Origin: Anaeromyces robustus
Lineage: Eukaryota; Neocallimastigomycota; Neocallimastigomycetes; Neocallimastigales; Neocallimastigaceae
DNA: 64,000 nucleotides
Reading direction: 5' to 3'
Assembly (NCBI GenBank): GCA_002104895.1
Contig: MCFG01000008.1
Coordinates: 162,501-226,500 of the forward strand
Shown here: in pieces, positions 11,250 through 24,397 of the stretch
Numbering within the stretch: position 1 is the stretch's first letter
How the letters are laid out: each line of letters begins with the position of its first letter
Program-made: the position numbers and the translations under genes
The notes under the pieces: generated by a model
Databases searched by the model: none
What the model saw: the letters and a program-made list of their open reading frames with translations, nothing else
What the model was told of the DNA's origin: nothing

Positions 11250-11887
11250 TGATTATTATATACAGTCTTTCGTAAAAACAATATCCACTTTGAATGCTTA
11301 TAAATATATATATATATACAAATATATATATTTTATAATTAAATATATAACATAATATTTTTAAAAAGAAATATAATTTTATTTACATATGTACATTTAT
11401 TTATACTTTTAAACATGTATAATATGAAAAAGAATAAATTAAATTAAAGAGACCATTAGTATAATATTACAATATATTATTTTATATTGGTCTATATATA
11501 TCCATATATTATAATATTTGAATGGATATAATTATCAATACATTTAATTTAAATATTTAATTAAATTATACACATAATTTTTATATATATATATTTTTTA
11601 TTTTACTTATAAATAATATTTTATTATTTCCAAAGTTGTTCATAAAATAATAAATTTATTACATCAATAGAAAAAAGGCAATTGCTATTTATAAAGAAAT
11701 ATTTATATTACATCAATTAAAAAGATATTTTATAGTAATTTTTCTTTTAATCTTTTTCTATACTAACTATTATTCTCTATTTATTTTAAAATTATAACAA
11801 AAATAAAGAAAATTATTAAATATTTAAAAATAAAAAGAAGTATATATATATAATAAAAGTTAAAAAATTAAAACTATATTTTTTATG

Positions 11888-12047
11888 AATATTTTGGACA
11901 AAAATCAAGTTTCTGTTTAATATTAATATTACTAATAGCATATAGTATTATTGTACAATTGCGAAGGTGATTGATAAATTGTCTTTAACATTTTTAAGGA
12001 TATTATCAATGACTTTATAATAATTTTAAACAACCGTCCAAAATATT
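11888..12047. other. Foldable intergenic block with 12-bp terminal inverted repeat (candidate ncRNA)
   Basis: AATATTTTGGAC (11888-11899) and GTCCAAAATATT (12036-12047) are exact reverse complements enclosing about 136 bases. Inside, ATTGATAA (11970-11977) pairs with TTATCAAT (12003-12010), and CTTTAA with TTAAGG within that. The nested layout suggests a stem-loop RNA or a small hairpin element. No known RNA family was recognised. Confidence 0.4.
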
Positions 12048-12234
12048 ATAAATAATATACGTTTTATAAAAGCTAAATTATAATATGTTGAATGACCACA
12101 AAACATATATTTTAACATTTTATATATTATAAAATAATAAATCTTATTTTGTTATTTTTATACTATTTTACTTATATATACACACATATATATATATTCT
12201 AATTATTAAGTAAATTTATATTTTTTTATATTTT

Positions 12235-12267
<33 letters not shown>

Positions 12268-12316
12268 ATGTAATTAATTTACATGTGATTCATTTTTCTT
12301 TTATCATATTTCATTG

Positions 12317-12365
<49 letters not shown>

Positions 12366-12957
12366 TATTATTTATTATTTATTATTTATTATAATTAATA
12401 ATAATAAATAATACTTTCCCCATTTTGGTGTATTTTTATTTATTTTAATGCTAATTATTATTCTTATTATTTTTATATTGTCTTTTTTATATATATTTAT
12501 ATAGTTTTGCTTTCTTTTACTTTTTTTCTTATTTTTTTAATTATAGATTATTGCTTTTTCTTTTAAAGATGTTTGATTATATATGTCTAGTTATCTTTTT
12601 TAACTATTATTATGATTACTATTACTATTACTATTATAATTATAATTATAATTATTATTATTATAATTATTATTATTATAATTATTATTATTATTATAAT
12701 TATTATTATTATTATTAATATTACTATTATTATTAGTATTATTATTAATATTACTATTATTATTATTAGTATTATTATTATTAGTACTATTATTAGTATT
12801 ATTAGTATTAGTATTATTAGTATTAGTATTATTGATATTTGTATTAATATTATATTTTACGGTCTTAATATATATATTAATAAAATAAAACGAAAAATGA
12901 AAAACAAAAATAAAAATATGTAAATGAAAGAAGAGAAAAAAAAAAATTTTTTTTTTC

Positions 12958-14440
12958 CTAGTAATGCTTTTTAACTTGTAAAACATAAAATAATAAAGAA
13001 ACTCCCTCAGTAGGGAAACTACCGACTAATAAGTCAATGGGTATAATTTTTGAATCATCAATTTTGTACCATTGATAATTATTTGAAATATGTGTATAAG
13101 CAATATAACGACCATCTTTTTGTGTAACAAAACCGTGAAGTTTATAAAATGTACTTGTACTTTCATTTCTGTATTCTGGATGAACATGAGCACCCATATC
13201 AATTTCCATAGGAATTCTAATAGGACGATTGAGTGATCGTTTCATACATCTTTCTCTACGAATAGGATTAAATGTCATTTCCATTGTACTAGTACCATCT
13301 CTTACAATTGAAAATACTAAAACTTCAGGTAAATGTACAAATGTAGTATATCTTACAATATGATGATGTTGACCATCACCACTTAAACAAGATTTACTGT
13401 TACAAGTGAAATCAGTTTTTTGATTACTAAATATAGTTGGGAAAATATAATCACTTAATATTATTTCATCATCATTAGAATTTATACTTATGTTTGCATC
13501 TATTATAAATAAAATGAAAATAAATAAATTGATTATAATTTTATATTTAATTTTGAAAATATTAATATTTATATTAATATATATATTAAAAATGATATTT
13601 AATAGTAATTAATAATTGAATATATAATTTAATAAATAATTAACAGATGTATAAAATATTATGAAGATAAAAATAAATATAAATATAAATATTATTATTA
13701 GTAACTATTAATTATAATTATTTATTATTATTTATTATTATTTATTATTATTTATTATTTTTTATTATTATTTATTATTATTTATTATTATTTATTATTA
13801 TTTATTATTATTTATTATTTTTTATTATTATTTATTATTATTTATTATTATATTAATATAAAAAAAAAAACCCATATATAATATTTTTACCTTCATTATT
13901 CAAAGTTATACAAGGAATATCACTTTCACTAGTAGGTGTTGCATTGTTTTCACTATCTTTTTCATTTTCATTATGATCTTGTTCGTTTTCTAAAGAATTA
14001 TCATAAAATACTGGTAAAGCATTAAGTTCGTCACGCATAATATCAATAAAATTTATTTCAAAATGATTTTTTTCTCTTATTTCCTTAGATAAAAGTAATG
14101 GGAAAAAACGACAATATTTCATAACAGTTTTAGATGATTTTCTTTTACAAAGAGTACACATATCTCTACAAAGTATAGTTGCTTGACATCTAGATCTTAA
14201 TCGAGTACCTACTAAAACTTTATCTAATAATACACGAGCAAATTCAGAAGAATAATTACAACGTACCATATTATCCGTAATGGATGAACCTTTAGAAGTT
14301 ATATTCGAAGCATGAGAAATTCCAGTGAAAAAATCAATAAATGGATCTTGTACTGATGAAAATAAAGTTTTTATTAATGATGTTGGATTAACTGTACATG
14401 AATTGTTATTTTTAGTGTTACTATCATCATTATCATCATC

Positions 14441-14472
<32 letters not shown>

Positions 14473-15715
14473 TATCATTATTAATATTATCACTACTTTT
14501 ATTATTATTATTATTATTATCTTTATTAGTATCTTTATCATTAGTATCTGTAGTATTGATAATCGTATTAATATTGTTTAAAAATCCCATCAACTTTGTA
14601 TCATTCTCATTTTTCTTTATTATTTCTTCTAAAGTTGAATCATCACTTTGAATAATTTGCAATAATTTAAACAAATCTCTTTGAGCATCATTTAACATAC
14701 AATTATATCTATAAATATATATATTAAAAATAAAAATAAATATAAATATAAAAAAAAAAAAAATACGTAATTAATTTAAATATTATATTAATTATATTAT
14801 ATAAGAAAATATTATTAGAATGAAAAAAAAAAAAAAATTTATATTAAAAAAACAAAATACTTAATTAATAAATAATTAATTGAAATTAGTCTATCATAAT
14901 ATTATTAATACGATATACCTTGGAAAGTCAGTTTCAACACCTGGAAGATTACATAATACTTGTAATGTAGAAGTAATCCAACAACAACGACTATCTTCAT
15001 CTTCATTATCATTTTCAAGATTATCAACAGAATTGGTTGTTGTTTGTTTATTTTTAGTAAAATATAATTTGAAAGTATTATGTTTATTGGATTCAGGTTT
15101 AATTGTATTTGGTTTATTATTATTATTATTAGTATTATCTATAACATTATCGTTATTATTGATGTTTACATCATCTATATTAACATCTCTTGTATTAATT
15201 TGAGATATTTCTTCTTGAGATATTTCTTCTCCGGAATCTTCTGACTCTTCTTCTTCAGAATCTTCTTCACAAACTCTATTCATATAAACAGATTCAATAG
15301 GTCTTATATAATCATTACGAGAATTAAAAACCGATTCTAAAATTAAAACATCTACATCTTCATATTCATGTTCACAAGTATCTGGAACATCTTCTAAATC
15401 AACAGACTGAGCACTTTTAACACAACTACCTGAAGAAATATGTGCAAAACTGCAATTTCCATTATTCTTATTTAAATGTTCATGAGAAGTCGATACTTGT
15501 GGAAATGGGGAAGGACTTGGAGGAGAAACAATAATTTCTGGAATTTTTACAGAATCACTTTCTTTAGTAAATGAGGAATGTATATAATCATCAGAACCAT
15601 TAAAACTTGTTTGTTTAACAGTCAAATGGTTACTACTATTAACATTATTATCTTTTCCTATTTTCAAATCCTTATATAATTTTGAAAGTTTCATTTTAAA
15701 TCTATCTTTGTTCAC
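12958..15715 (-). CDS. USP-family (peptidase C19) deubiquitinase-like protein, probably inactive
   Basis: Exons 15715-14919, 14708-13891 and 13499-12958 join in frame to 718 residues. The N-terminal 240 residues are Ser/Asp/Asn-rich and probably disordered. The USP Cys box is RCCWITSTLQ (residues 243-252), placing the nucleophile at Cys245. An Asp/Asn-rich insertion follows near residue 330. A CRDMCTLC stretch and a later CNSKSC (C-x4-C) correspond to fingers and zinc-ribbon cysteines. The C-terminal His box appears as YKLHGFVTQKDGRYIAY and ends in WYKIDD: in active USPs the GRY position is G-H-Y, so the catalytic His is Arg669 here, while the Asp of the IDD motif is kept. It is therefore likely a ubiquitin-binding pseudo-enzyme, unless nearby His675 substitutes. 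Confidence 0.82.
13705..13852. repeat. TTTATTATTA tandem tract in intron 2 of the USP-like gene
   Basis: About a dozen copies of a TTATTATTTA-like decamer, with two slightly different copies. It lies wholly within the second intron. Confidence 0.85.
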
Positions 15716-15901
15716 TTTAATTCATTTTAGGTATATATTTCATTATATGAAAAAAATTATATATATATTTCAATTAATTTATACAATAAATATAGAAGAA
15801 AAATGAATATAAAAAAATAATAAAAAAAAAAAATAAAATAAAAATAAAAAAAAAAAGTAATTATATTTATAAATTATTAATATATTTATTTATTTATGTA
15901 T

Positions 15902-15936
<35 letters not shown>

Positions 15937-16548
15937 TATAGTTTATATATATATATATACTTATTATTATAAATATCTTACTTTTGTCTTTTTTATACAA
16001 TATTCAAAATAATAATTGTTTTTCGTTTATTTATATAGTATCAAAAAGTTCAATTATTTTTCGTTTATATTTAATATATTTTAATTGAGAATTTTAAATA
16101 AGTTTCTTGTTTTTTTATTAAAGTTTATATATTGAGTATATATATTTATGATAAATTATTAATTGTTTTCTCAATTTTCTTTAAATTTGTTTTTCTTTCA
16201 CTTGTTTCCTAATTTCTTATTTATATTTTTATCATAAATAAATGTATTTTATTTTGTTTATTTTTTTAATATACTCAAGGTAAGATAAAAATTCCCAAAT
16301 CTTAATTATTATAAGTCCAGTATGAATTATGATATGTAAAATTTATGAATATATATATAATTATATATAATATTTCCTTATTTTCTTTTGTAATATTTAT
16401 TACAGTGTATATAATTAAACAAATTATTTTATCTATAAATATTAATAAAAGCATTTTGTTCAATAATAATAAAAGAAAAAAAAAATTAATAAAAATGAAA
16501 CGTATATATGAAACGTATATATTTTTTAATATTAAAAATGTATAGATA

Positions 16549-16709
16549 AAAGTCCTGTTTACATTTGTTATATTTAAACTATTTCATTTTCTATAACATA
16601 ATGGTAATTTATTATACTGTAGAAATAGTCTTGAAATTTTTAAAAATGAAACACTATGTTTCATTATATTTATAATTTATTAAAACAAATAAATGTAAAC
16701 TTAAACTTT
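16549..16709. other. Multi-branched foldable block (candidate ncRNA or hairpin element)
   Basis: The outer stem pairs GTTTACATTT (from 16557) with AAATGTAAAC (to 16700), extended by AAAGT/ACTTT outside and GTT/AAC inside. Two separate hairpins lie within: ACTATTTC (16578-16585) with GAAATAGT (16622-16629), and AATGAAACA (16645-16653) with TGTTTCATT (16657-16665) around a three-base loop. The result is a closed junction with two arms. No RNA family was recognised. Confidence 0.42.
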
Positions 16710-16914
16710 AATACTAATGTTATATAATTTCTACCTCTTTAATTTACAACTGTCAAACTATATCTTAGGTTATGTCTTTTTTTAATAATATTATAATTAT
16801 ATTTATTAATAATAATGATATTAATAAAAGAAAAAATGATAATAGAATAATAAACACACCCTTCAATATAAACTTTTTATATTAATTTTTTATTAATTAT
16901 AAATATTATAAAAT

Positions 16915-16946
<32 letters not shown>

Positions 16947-17464
16947 AATTTTTTATTGTATTATTTATTTATTATTTATTTATTTATTATTAACATTTAT
17001 TTATTTATTTATTCTATATATATATAATATAATTTATTGTTGCATATATTAAATATTTATGAAATAATTATTTTTACATAAATACTTAATATTAGAAAGA
17101 TTAGGTTTAATTCAAATGAATATTCTATAAAAATATTAATTATTATCCAAGTGAATATTCTACAAAATTATATATATACATATAATGATAAGAAATATTA
17201 TTAAAAGTCTACTAATTATTTAGTATTTTATTGTTATGAAAAAATTAAATAATACTTAAGTATATAAAAATTATATAATTTCATAAAATAATTTTAAAAG
17301 AATTATATCTAGTAATAATATTTGTTGGATAAAATATAAAAATTCTTTTTATATAGACATTTTATATATTACAATACATCTTTATGTACTACGTTACATC
17401 CTTTATCTGTCAAAGAAATTATTCCATAAATTTATTTTACATTATTGCATAATTGTATTATAAA

Positions 17465-18321
17465 TTAAATCAATAATAAAAATAACAATAATAATAATAA
17501 ATAATAATAATAAATATTAAATATTAAATAATTATTAAATAATAGCTTGTTTAATAAATAATAATAATAATAAATAATAATAATAATAAATAATAATATT
17601 AATAATAATAATAATAATAAATAATAATAATAATTAATAATAAATAATAATATTAATAATAATAATAATAAATAATAATAATAATTAATAATAATAATTA
17701 TAATAATAATAATAACAAAATATAACATAATAATAATAACAATAATAGTTAATAATAATACCATAATAATAATAATAATAATAGTTAATAATAATATCAT
17801 AATAATAATAATAATAATAATAGTCAATAATAATAGTAATAATAATAACAAAATATAACATAATAATAATAACAAAATATAACATAATAATAATAACAAT
17901 AATAGTTAATAATAATATCATAATAATAATAATAATAATAGTTTATAATAATATCATAATAATAATAATAATAAAACATAATAATAATAACAATTATAGT
18001 TAAAAGTAATAATTATTATAATAATAATTATAATAATAATAGTAATAATAATAATAGTAATAATTTATAACATATATCATAATAATAATAATAGTTAAAA
18101 ATAATATCATAATAATAATAAAATATAATAATAATAACAATTATAGTTAAAAATAAAAATTATTATAATAATAATTATAATAATAATTATAATAATAATA
18201 GTAATAATAATAATAATAATCAATTATAGTTAAAAATAAAAATTATTATAATAATAGTAATAATAATAATAGTAATAATAATAATAGTAATAAATTATAA
18301 CATAATAATAATAACAATTAT

Positions 18322-18367
<46 letters not shown>

Positions 18368-18480
18368 TATAAAGTATAACATAATAATAATAAATTATAA
18401 TAAATAATAATGAATAATAATAGTTAATAATAGCAATAAAAAATAATATTGTTAATAATAATAATAATAAACAAAAAATT
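17465..18480. repeat. Degenerate (TAA)n/(AAT)n satellite-like tract
   Basis: About a kilobase of TAA triplets with scattered variants (CATAATAATAATAACAA, TAGTTAATAATAA) that themselves recur, giving a second level of tandem structure. Long open frames over it on the minus strand are low-complexity artefacts. Confidence 0.9.
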
Positions 18481-19014
18481 ATAAATTTATTTATAATTAT
18501 TATTATTAGGATATTGATTTTTACATTATTATTGTTATTTGTATATTTCAATATTATTTAATTCTATAGAAAATCAAAAACGCTTCCCTAGAAGTATTAA
18601 ATATTTTTTCTTTACAGAGGAAATTCAGGAAAAATTATTATTAAAACATTAATTAAATATAGTTTTAAATCAAGATTATTATAATGAAAAAGTATGTGAT
18701 CGATCAATTGGAAAAAAGTACACCATTTATAACAAATTAAGATATTTATAAAAATGTTAAAATTTAATTTAAAATTTTTCTTAGCATTTTCTTTTTAACT
18801 AAAAAAAAAAAAAAAGTAAATAAAAAAAAAATATTATTCATTATTATTTATAATTTTTAAAATATTTTTATTTCTTATTAGTATTATATATATTATTTAA
18901 AAACTTTTGTTTGTAGTTTAGTATTTTATAATATATAGAATTAATTATCCTCTATATAGATACAAAATGTCAAATTAATATTAATATTATATATATATAT
19001 AATCATTTTATATC

Positions 19015-19258
19015 AATATTTATATCATACATATAGAATTATTTAAAACATTCATTAATATTTATATCATACATATAGAACTACTTAAAGCATTCATTAA
19101 TATTTATATCATACATATAGAACTACTTAAAGCATTCATTAATATTTATATCATACATATAGAACTACTTAAAGCATTCATTAATATTTATATCATACAT
19201 ATAGAATTATTTAAAACATTCATTATTATTTATAATATTCATATAGAATCATTTAACA
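19015..19258. repeat. 42-bp minisatellite, five copies plus a degenerate sixth
   Basis: Units begin at 19015, 19057, 19099, 19141 and 19183, each opening with AATATTTATATCATACATAT; a sixth decayed unit starts near 19225. The inner copies carry GAACTACTTAAAGC and the outer ones GAATTATTTAAAAC, so the array seems to have grown from its centre. Confidence 0.92.
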
Positions 19259-20101
19259 AGCATATAAGCTTAATTATTAAAATTTAATTTAATAATCAAA
19301 TATATATTATTAAGTAATATGTTAAATATTTAAATGTATAATTATGACCAACAAATAACAAAAAAAAAATTAAAAACAGAATATTATTGGTTATTATTTT
19401 ATAACCAAAACAATAATAATCTAAAAATTTTGGTAGTTATTTTTACATAATAAAATTTTTCCACAAAAATAATTAAATTTATTATAAATAATTATTATTG
19501 TTAGTATTAAAATAAAAAATAAAATTGTAATAAAATATTTTTAATTTTCTGATATTATAAATATACTCAATAACCAATAATATCACATTTATATATATAA
19601 GTGTGATAATTATAATATATAAACATTTATATATAAAACATTCTATTTACTTAAAATTTCCTTTTTGTATTACAAATCATATATAAATTAATTAAGTGAT
19701 ATAAAGTATTTTTAAAATTATTATCGTTACACAAATTTAATATTAAACATTGGCATTATTATGCAATAAAACATATAATAAAATAAAATATAAAATAGAA
19801 AAAAAAAAAAAACTAAAGAAAATAAAATATTATATATTGCATTTTTATATAAATTTATACTTAACATTTTCAAGCAGTACATATATTATCATATATTATC
19901 AATATAATATATAATACTAATCTTCAATAATAGCATTTTATTAAAATGATAAATTCTTTTAATTTAAATTATAAATAATAAATTAAATATTATTATTATT
20001 ACTATTATTATTAATATTACTATAATTATTATTATTATTAACTTTATTTTTATTAATTATTATTATTGTTATTATTTTATAATTAAAAAATGAAGTAAAT
20101 A

Positions 20102-20132
<31 letters not shown>

Positions 20133-20346
20133 CTTTACTTTTAAAGAGTGTTTTTTAAAATTGGCCATAATAAAAAAATAAAAAAAAAAAAAATAAAATA
20201 AAATAAAAAATAAAAAATAAAAAAAATAAAAAGTCAAAAAAAAAAAAAAAAAAAAAGAAAAAGATAATTATTAATTTTAAAAGACTTTTTTTTTTTTTTA
20301 GAATATTTAAAATATATATAATAATACAATAATAAATAATTATAAA

Positions 20347-20702
20347 ATGAATATAAAATTGTTTGTTTCAACTTTATCTTTATTAAGTTTAAGTTATGGT
20401 AAATAAAATAATAATAAATATATAAAAATAATAAAAAAATAAAATGATAAAAAGAATAAATAATAATAAATAATAATAACAATAATAATAACAATAATAA
20501 TAAAATACTTTAAAAAAATATATGTTTTTAATTATTCACTTTTTCTAATTTTAAAATTAATTATATTTGTATAATTTTTTATTATTAGCGAATGTTTATA
20601 AATTTAATGTTGTTTCACTTTCCGGTTCAAATAACATTATAGGTGTTAAATACAATAATCAATTAACACAATTATCTACTTCAGCATTTCCCTGTAAATT
20701 TC

Positions 20703-20733
<31 letters not shown>

Positions 20734-22540
20734 TTTTTACATATTTAAAAATTTAATAATTTTTCAAATTATTAATATAATTTATTTATTTTAATATTAA
20801 AGTATTTACTGGTGTAGTAAATGCTGATAAAATAGATAATTATAAATATGTTGTAATGGAAAAGGATGGTAAGGTTATTGAAGAAGAAAGTATAAATAGA
20901 GTATATTCCGAAAGTAATTCAATCATTAATGAAGTATATAATAGGTAAATGTTTATAATATATTATAATTTAATTATATATATATAATATAAAAATAAAT
21001 AATTTATATGCAAATATTTAATAATTATTATTTTAATAACATTAAAAATAAAAGAACAACTAAAACAGTTGATGTAATTGATCTTCCAAAGGTTTTCAAT
21101 TCAGAGTATAAAAATAATAGTGAAAAATATCCTGATTTTCCATTAAATGAAATATTTAATATCTATGCAAAATGTGATAACACATATGATACATTAAAGA
21201 ATCAACCATTTTTAGAGGATAAAAAACGTAATGATGTTCCTACTAATTGTACTTTTAATATTATAACTCCAAATGAACATTATTTAACTACAGGTTCTGC
21301 ACATATCATTGGTTATGGTAGTCGATTATACAAAAAAGTTTCATGGGGCTTGAAATTTGATTCAAAGATAATGGGTAGAAAAGCTGTAAAAATTAGAGCT
21401 TTAGCTAATGATCCAACTCTTATGCGTGAAAAAATTTCTGCTGATTTATATAATTCTGTTGGTGTACCAGTACAACGTGGTGTTTATGCCAGAGTAATGA
21501 TAAACGATGATGTTTGGGGTTTATATTATTTAATTGATTCTCTTAATAAAAGATGGCTTTCTTCTTATTTCCATGGCGGTGAGAAATCAAAAGTTGGTAC
21601 TAATTATATATTAGTATCTACTCATCCAACAGGTCCATATGCTGATTTAAAATACATTGGTGACGATTCTTTAAGCTATATTGAAAAGGGTACTTATGGA
21701 CTCGATGAAGATGATACTGATGATTTAGAAGCTATTAAAAATAATCAAAATGGTTATTACCGTTTAATTAATTTTACTAAGATGTTTAATGATTGGATTC
21801 TTAAATATGGTCAAAATAAATCAGAAGAAGCAATTCCAGAACTTGAAAAATTCCTTGATCTTGAATCTACATTAAAATTGTTGGCTATTGAAACTCTAAC
21901 TTTAGCAAGAGATAATTTCTGGCTTGTAATGAGTAATACAGCTCTTTATTATAACAAAGAAATTAATAAATATGTTTTCATACCATTTGATTTTGATGAA
22001 TTAATGAAAGGAAGTAAAAGTGATTACTTCCCAGATAATTATATGGATGAATGCATTAAATGGGCAGGTGAAGTAAGTGGTTTAGAACGTCATTTTATTG
22101 ATAATATTCTTTCATTCCCTAAAATTCTTGAAAGATATAATATTATATTAGCTAAAACTCTTAGAGATGCTTTTAATGTCAAAGCTTTCACTCCTTATAT
22201 TGAAAGTGTAGCTAATTTAATTAGAGAAGATGTTCAATGGAACTTTGATTTACTTGATAAATTACCAACTACATATGATGGTTATACTAATCATTATACT
22301 TTACAAAATTTTGAAGACAATTTGAAAAATGGTAAAGTTGAATACTTCAAAGGTGTAATTGCTGATAATAATCCATATGGTATTTTGGAATACGTTGGAA
22401 TTAGAGAAGGTAAATGTAAAGCTTATACAAAAGATGTTAAAATACCAATAGAAGATGAAATAACAACAAGCAATGCAATTTCTCTTAAAATATCAATTAC
22501 TTTAATCATATCTCAAATCATTCTTTTATTATTCTTTTAA
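20347..22540 (+). CDS. CotH-like secreted protein with C-terminal hydrophobic tail
   Basis: Exons 20347-20398, 20589-20693, 20803-20944 and 21055-22540 splice to 594 residues. The first exon encodes a signal peptide (MNIKLFVSTLSLLSLSY). The body from about residue 110 to 450 has the CotH-kinase pattern: RALANDPTLMREKISADL, the V-P-V-Q-R-G strand with an N-D-x-x-W-G-L-Y-x-L-I-D segment, RDNFWLVMSNTALYYN near residue 383 and FIPFDFDE near residue 407 with paired acidic residues. The last 20-25 residues are hydrophobic after a Thr/Ser/Asn stretch, as in a GPI-anchor signal, so a cell-surface protein is inferred. CotH proteins are atypical kinases in Bacillus spore coats and surface proteins in Mucorales; in gut fungi many accompany dockerins, but no dockerin is present here. 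Kinase activity is not shown by the sequence. Confidence 0.86.
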
Positions 22541-23185
22541 ATAATTATATAGAAATATTTTAAAATTTTAAAAAGGAGTATAAATAATAATGATTTATCA
22601 TATATATATATTCTTTTCAAAAGAATATTATAATAAAAAAAAAATAATAATTGAAAATATAAATATATAATATATTATTATCATATTGTATATTTATATA
22701 TTATTTTATAATTATATAATAAATAGATGTATTTATATATGTTTTAAATGAAATTAAAACATAAACAAAAAATAATAATAATAATAAGAAAAAAAAAAAA
22801 AACATAAACAGAAAAAAATAAGAAGAAAAAAACACAAACAAAAATAAATAAGAAGAAAAAAAATAAACAAAATAAAATAAGAAAAAAACACAAACAAAAA
22901 TAAATAAAAAAAAAAGAAATAAACAAAAAAAAATAAGAAGAAAAAAAAACATAAACAAAAAGAAAAAAGAAAAAGAAAAAGAAAAAACAAAAGTAAATTT
23001 GAAACAAAATAAAATAAAATAAAAATAAAAATAAAAAATAAAAAATTAAAATTAAAACAAAAAAAAAAAAAAGTAATAATAATAAAAAAATCCAATAATA
23101 TAAAATAACAATAATAACAATAATAACCAATTATAAAAACGTAAAAATAAAAAGTTCAATAATAAACAAAAAATAAAAAATAAAA

Positions 23186-23216
<31 letters not shown>

Positions 23217-24123
23217 TAAAATAAAATAAAATAAAATAAAAACAAAAACAAAAACACAAAAATTAAAAATATATATAATAATAAAAAAAAAAAAAGCAAA
23301 TATATATATATATATCAATAATAAAAAATAAAAATAAAAATAAAATAAAATAATAAAAAAAAAAAAAAAACATCAAAAGCAATATATATATATATATAGA
23401 TACAATTTCAAAATATTTAATAATATTTATATTTTACATTAATATAATTACATCAGTATTTACAATTAATTATTTTAGATTTGTAATAATTACTATTATT
23501 ATCAATATAAATAATATATTAATTATTAATAAAATATATGCATTAAAAAGAAGGCCAATTAATATAAACAAATTGATACATATTTTTTAAAAGTTAAACA
23601 GTAATAATAAAAATAATAATATAATAAATAATGGATAGTAATAATAATCTAATGATATTATAAGTAAACTTTTAAATAATAATATAAATTATTATTATTT
23701 AAAATTCTTTTTTTTTTTTTTTATTAATTTATATTATGAATAGAAAGTTTTATATATATCTATATATATAAATAGATTGGAGTATTATTATTATTAATTT
23801 TATTATTATATTTTCATTAATGTAACCGCATTATAAAATAAATAAAATAAAATAAATAAATAAATAAATAAAATAAAAAATAAAACAAAAAAAATAAAAA
23901 GTAAAAAAATAAAAAATTAAAAAAATAAATAAATAAATAAATAAATTTACAAAAATATGTGTTTCTGAATAATTTTTATATAAATCATTGAATTTATTAA
24001 ACTATAGTAAGAGAGGAAAAAAATTTATTTCATCTGAATTAAGCAGTTATAAGTATTATATATACTATTTGAATATCTAAATCTTTAAAGTCAGATATTT
24101 AACAGTACAAAATTGCACTTTTC
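22541..24123. other. Intergenic, A-rich low complexity
   Basis: After the CotH 3' flank the plus strand is dominated by AAAAT/AAAC/AAAG repeats (about 22744-23370), followed by ordinary AT-rich sequence and an AAAT tract at about 23835-23945. No gene was found. Confidence 0.6.
22744..23370. repeat. A-rich (AAATA/AAACA/AAGAA)n tract
   Basis: Strong strand asymmetry: the plus strand is nearly all A with scattered T, C and G, so the minus strand gives several overlapping poly-Phe/Leu frames that are not genes. Confidence 0.88.
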
Positions 24124-24219
24124 TATATCAAGAATCTCGAAGTCGAAATTGATAGGACATTATAATAACAATAACATTTATTATATTATTGTTATTTCTA
24201 TCATAGAATTTTCGGAGTC
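24124..24219. other. Strong hairpin near the SRP RNA gene
   Basis: AATAACAATAA (24164-24174) pairs perfectly with TTATTGTTATT (24186-24196). Beyond an asymmetric loop TGATAG (24150-24155) pairs with CTATCA (24198-24203), and the outer flanks CTCGAA and TTCGGAG can pair weakly. It is richer in G and C than its surroundings. Candidate small RNA; family unknown. Confidence 0.4.
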
Positions 24220-24389
24220 TTTATATATATATATATATAGTTAATAATAATAATAATAATGATATAACCTAAAGAAATTTTTCACCATACTATAAAAAAT
24301 AAAAAAAAAGAGCTAAATTTATTATTTAATTATTAATAAAAATTAGATAAAAAATGATATAAGTGAAAAAATATTTTACGATCTTTTGT

Positions 24390-24397
24390 AAAAAAAA
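24390..24397 (-). terminator. RNA polymerase III T-run terminator of the SRP RNA
   Basis: Eight consecutive T on the minus strand, directly after the pairing partner of the 5' part of helix 5. Confidence 0.7.

Larger units (their letters stand above)
15716..20346. other. Large gene-poor interval (4.6 kb)
   Basis: No convincing gene. It contains TTTA tracts (about 15884-15940), a foldable block (16549-16709), an A tract (16917-16945), a kilobase of TAA repeats, a 42-bp minisatellite, a near-palindrome at about 19571-19597 and A/T tracts up to the CotH gene. A short stretch at about 18560-18750 has a less biased composition and could be decayed coding sequence, but no frame stays open. Confidence 0.55.

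Noticed and set aside
12600-12923. Asn- or Ile-rich open frames on both strands
   Set aside because: Both strands are open only because of ATT/AAT triplets; no start context, no domain.
17465-18551. Several Leu/Tyr/Ile frames on the minus strand
   Set aside because: Pure triplet-repeat translation.
18560-18750. Possible decayed protein-coding fragment
   Set aside because: Slightly less biased composition, but every frame is interrupted and no family pattern can be named.
19015-19258. Possible CRISPR-like array
   Set aside because: Direct tandem units with no unique spacers, in a eukaryotic context; it is a minisatellite.
20347-22540. Dockerin or carbohydrate-binding module on the CotH-like protein
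   Set aside because: No Cys-rich dockerin pattern; the C-terminus is a hydrophobic tail after a Thr/Ser/Asn stretch.
22701-23318. Overlapping poly-Phe/Leu frames on the minus strand
   Set aside because: Produced by the A-rich plus strand; three frames are open at once, which no real gene would require.
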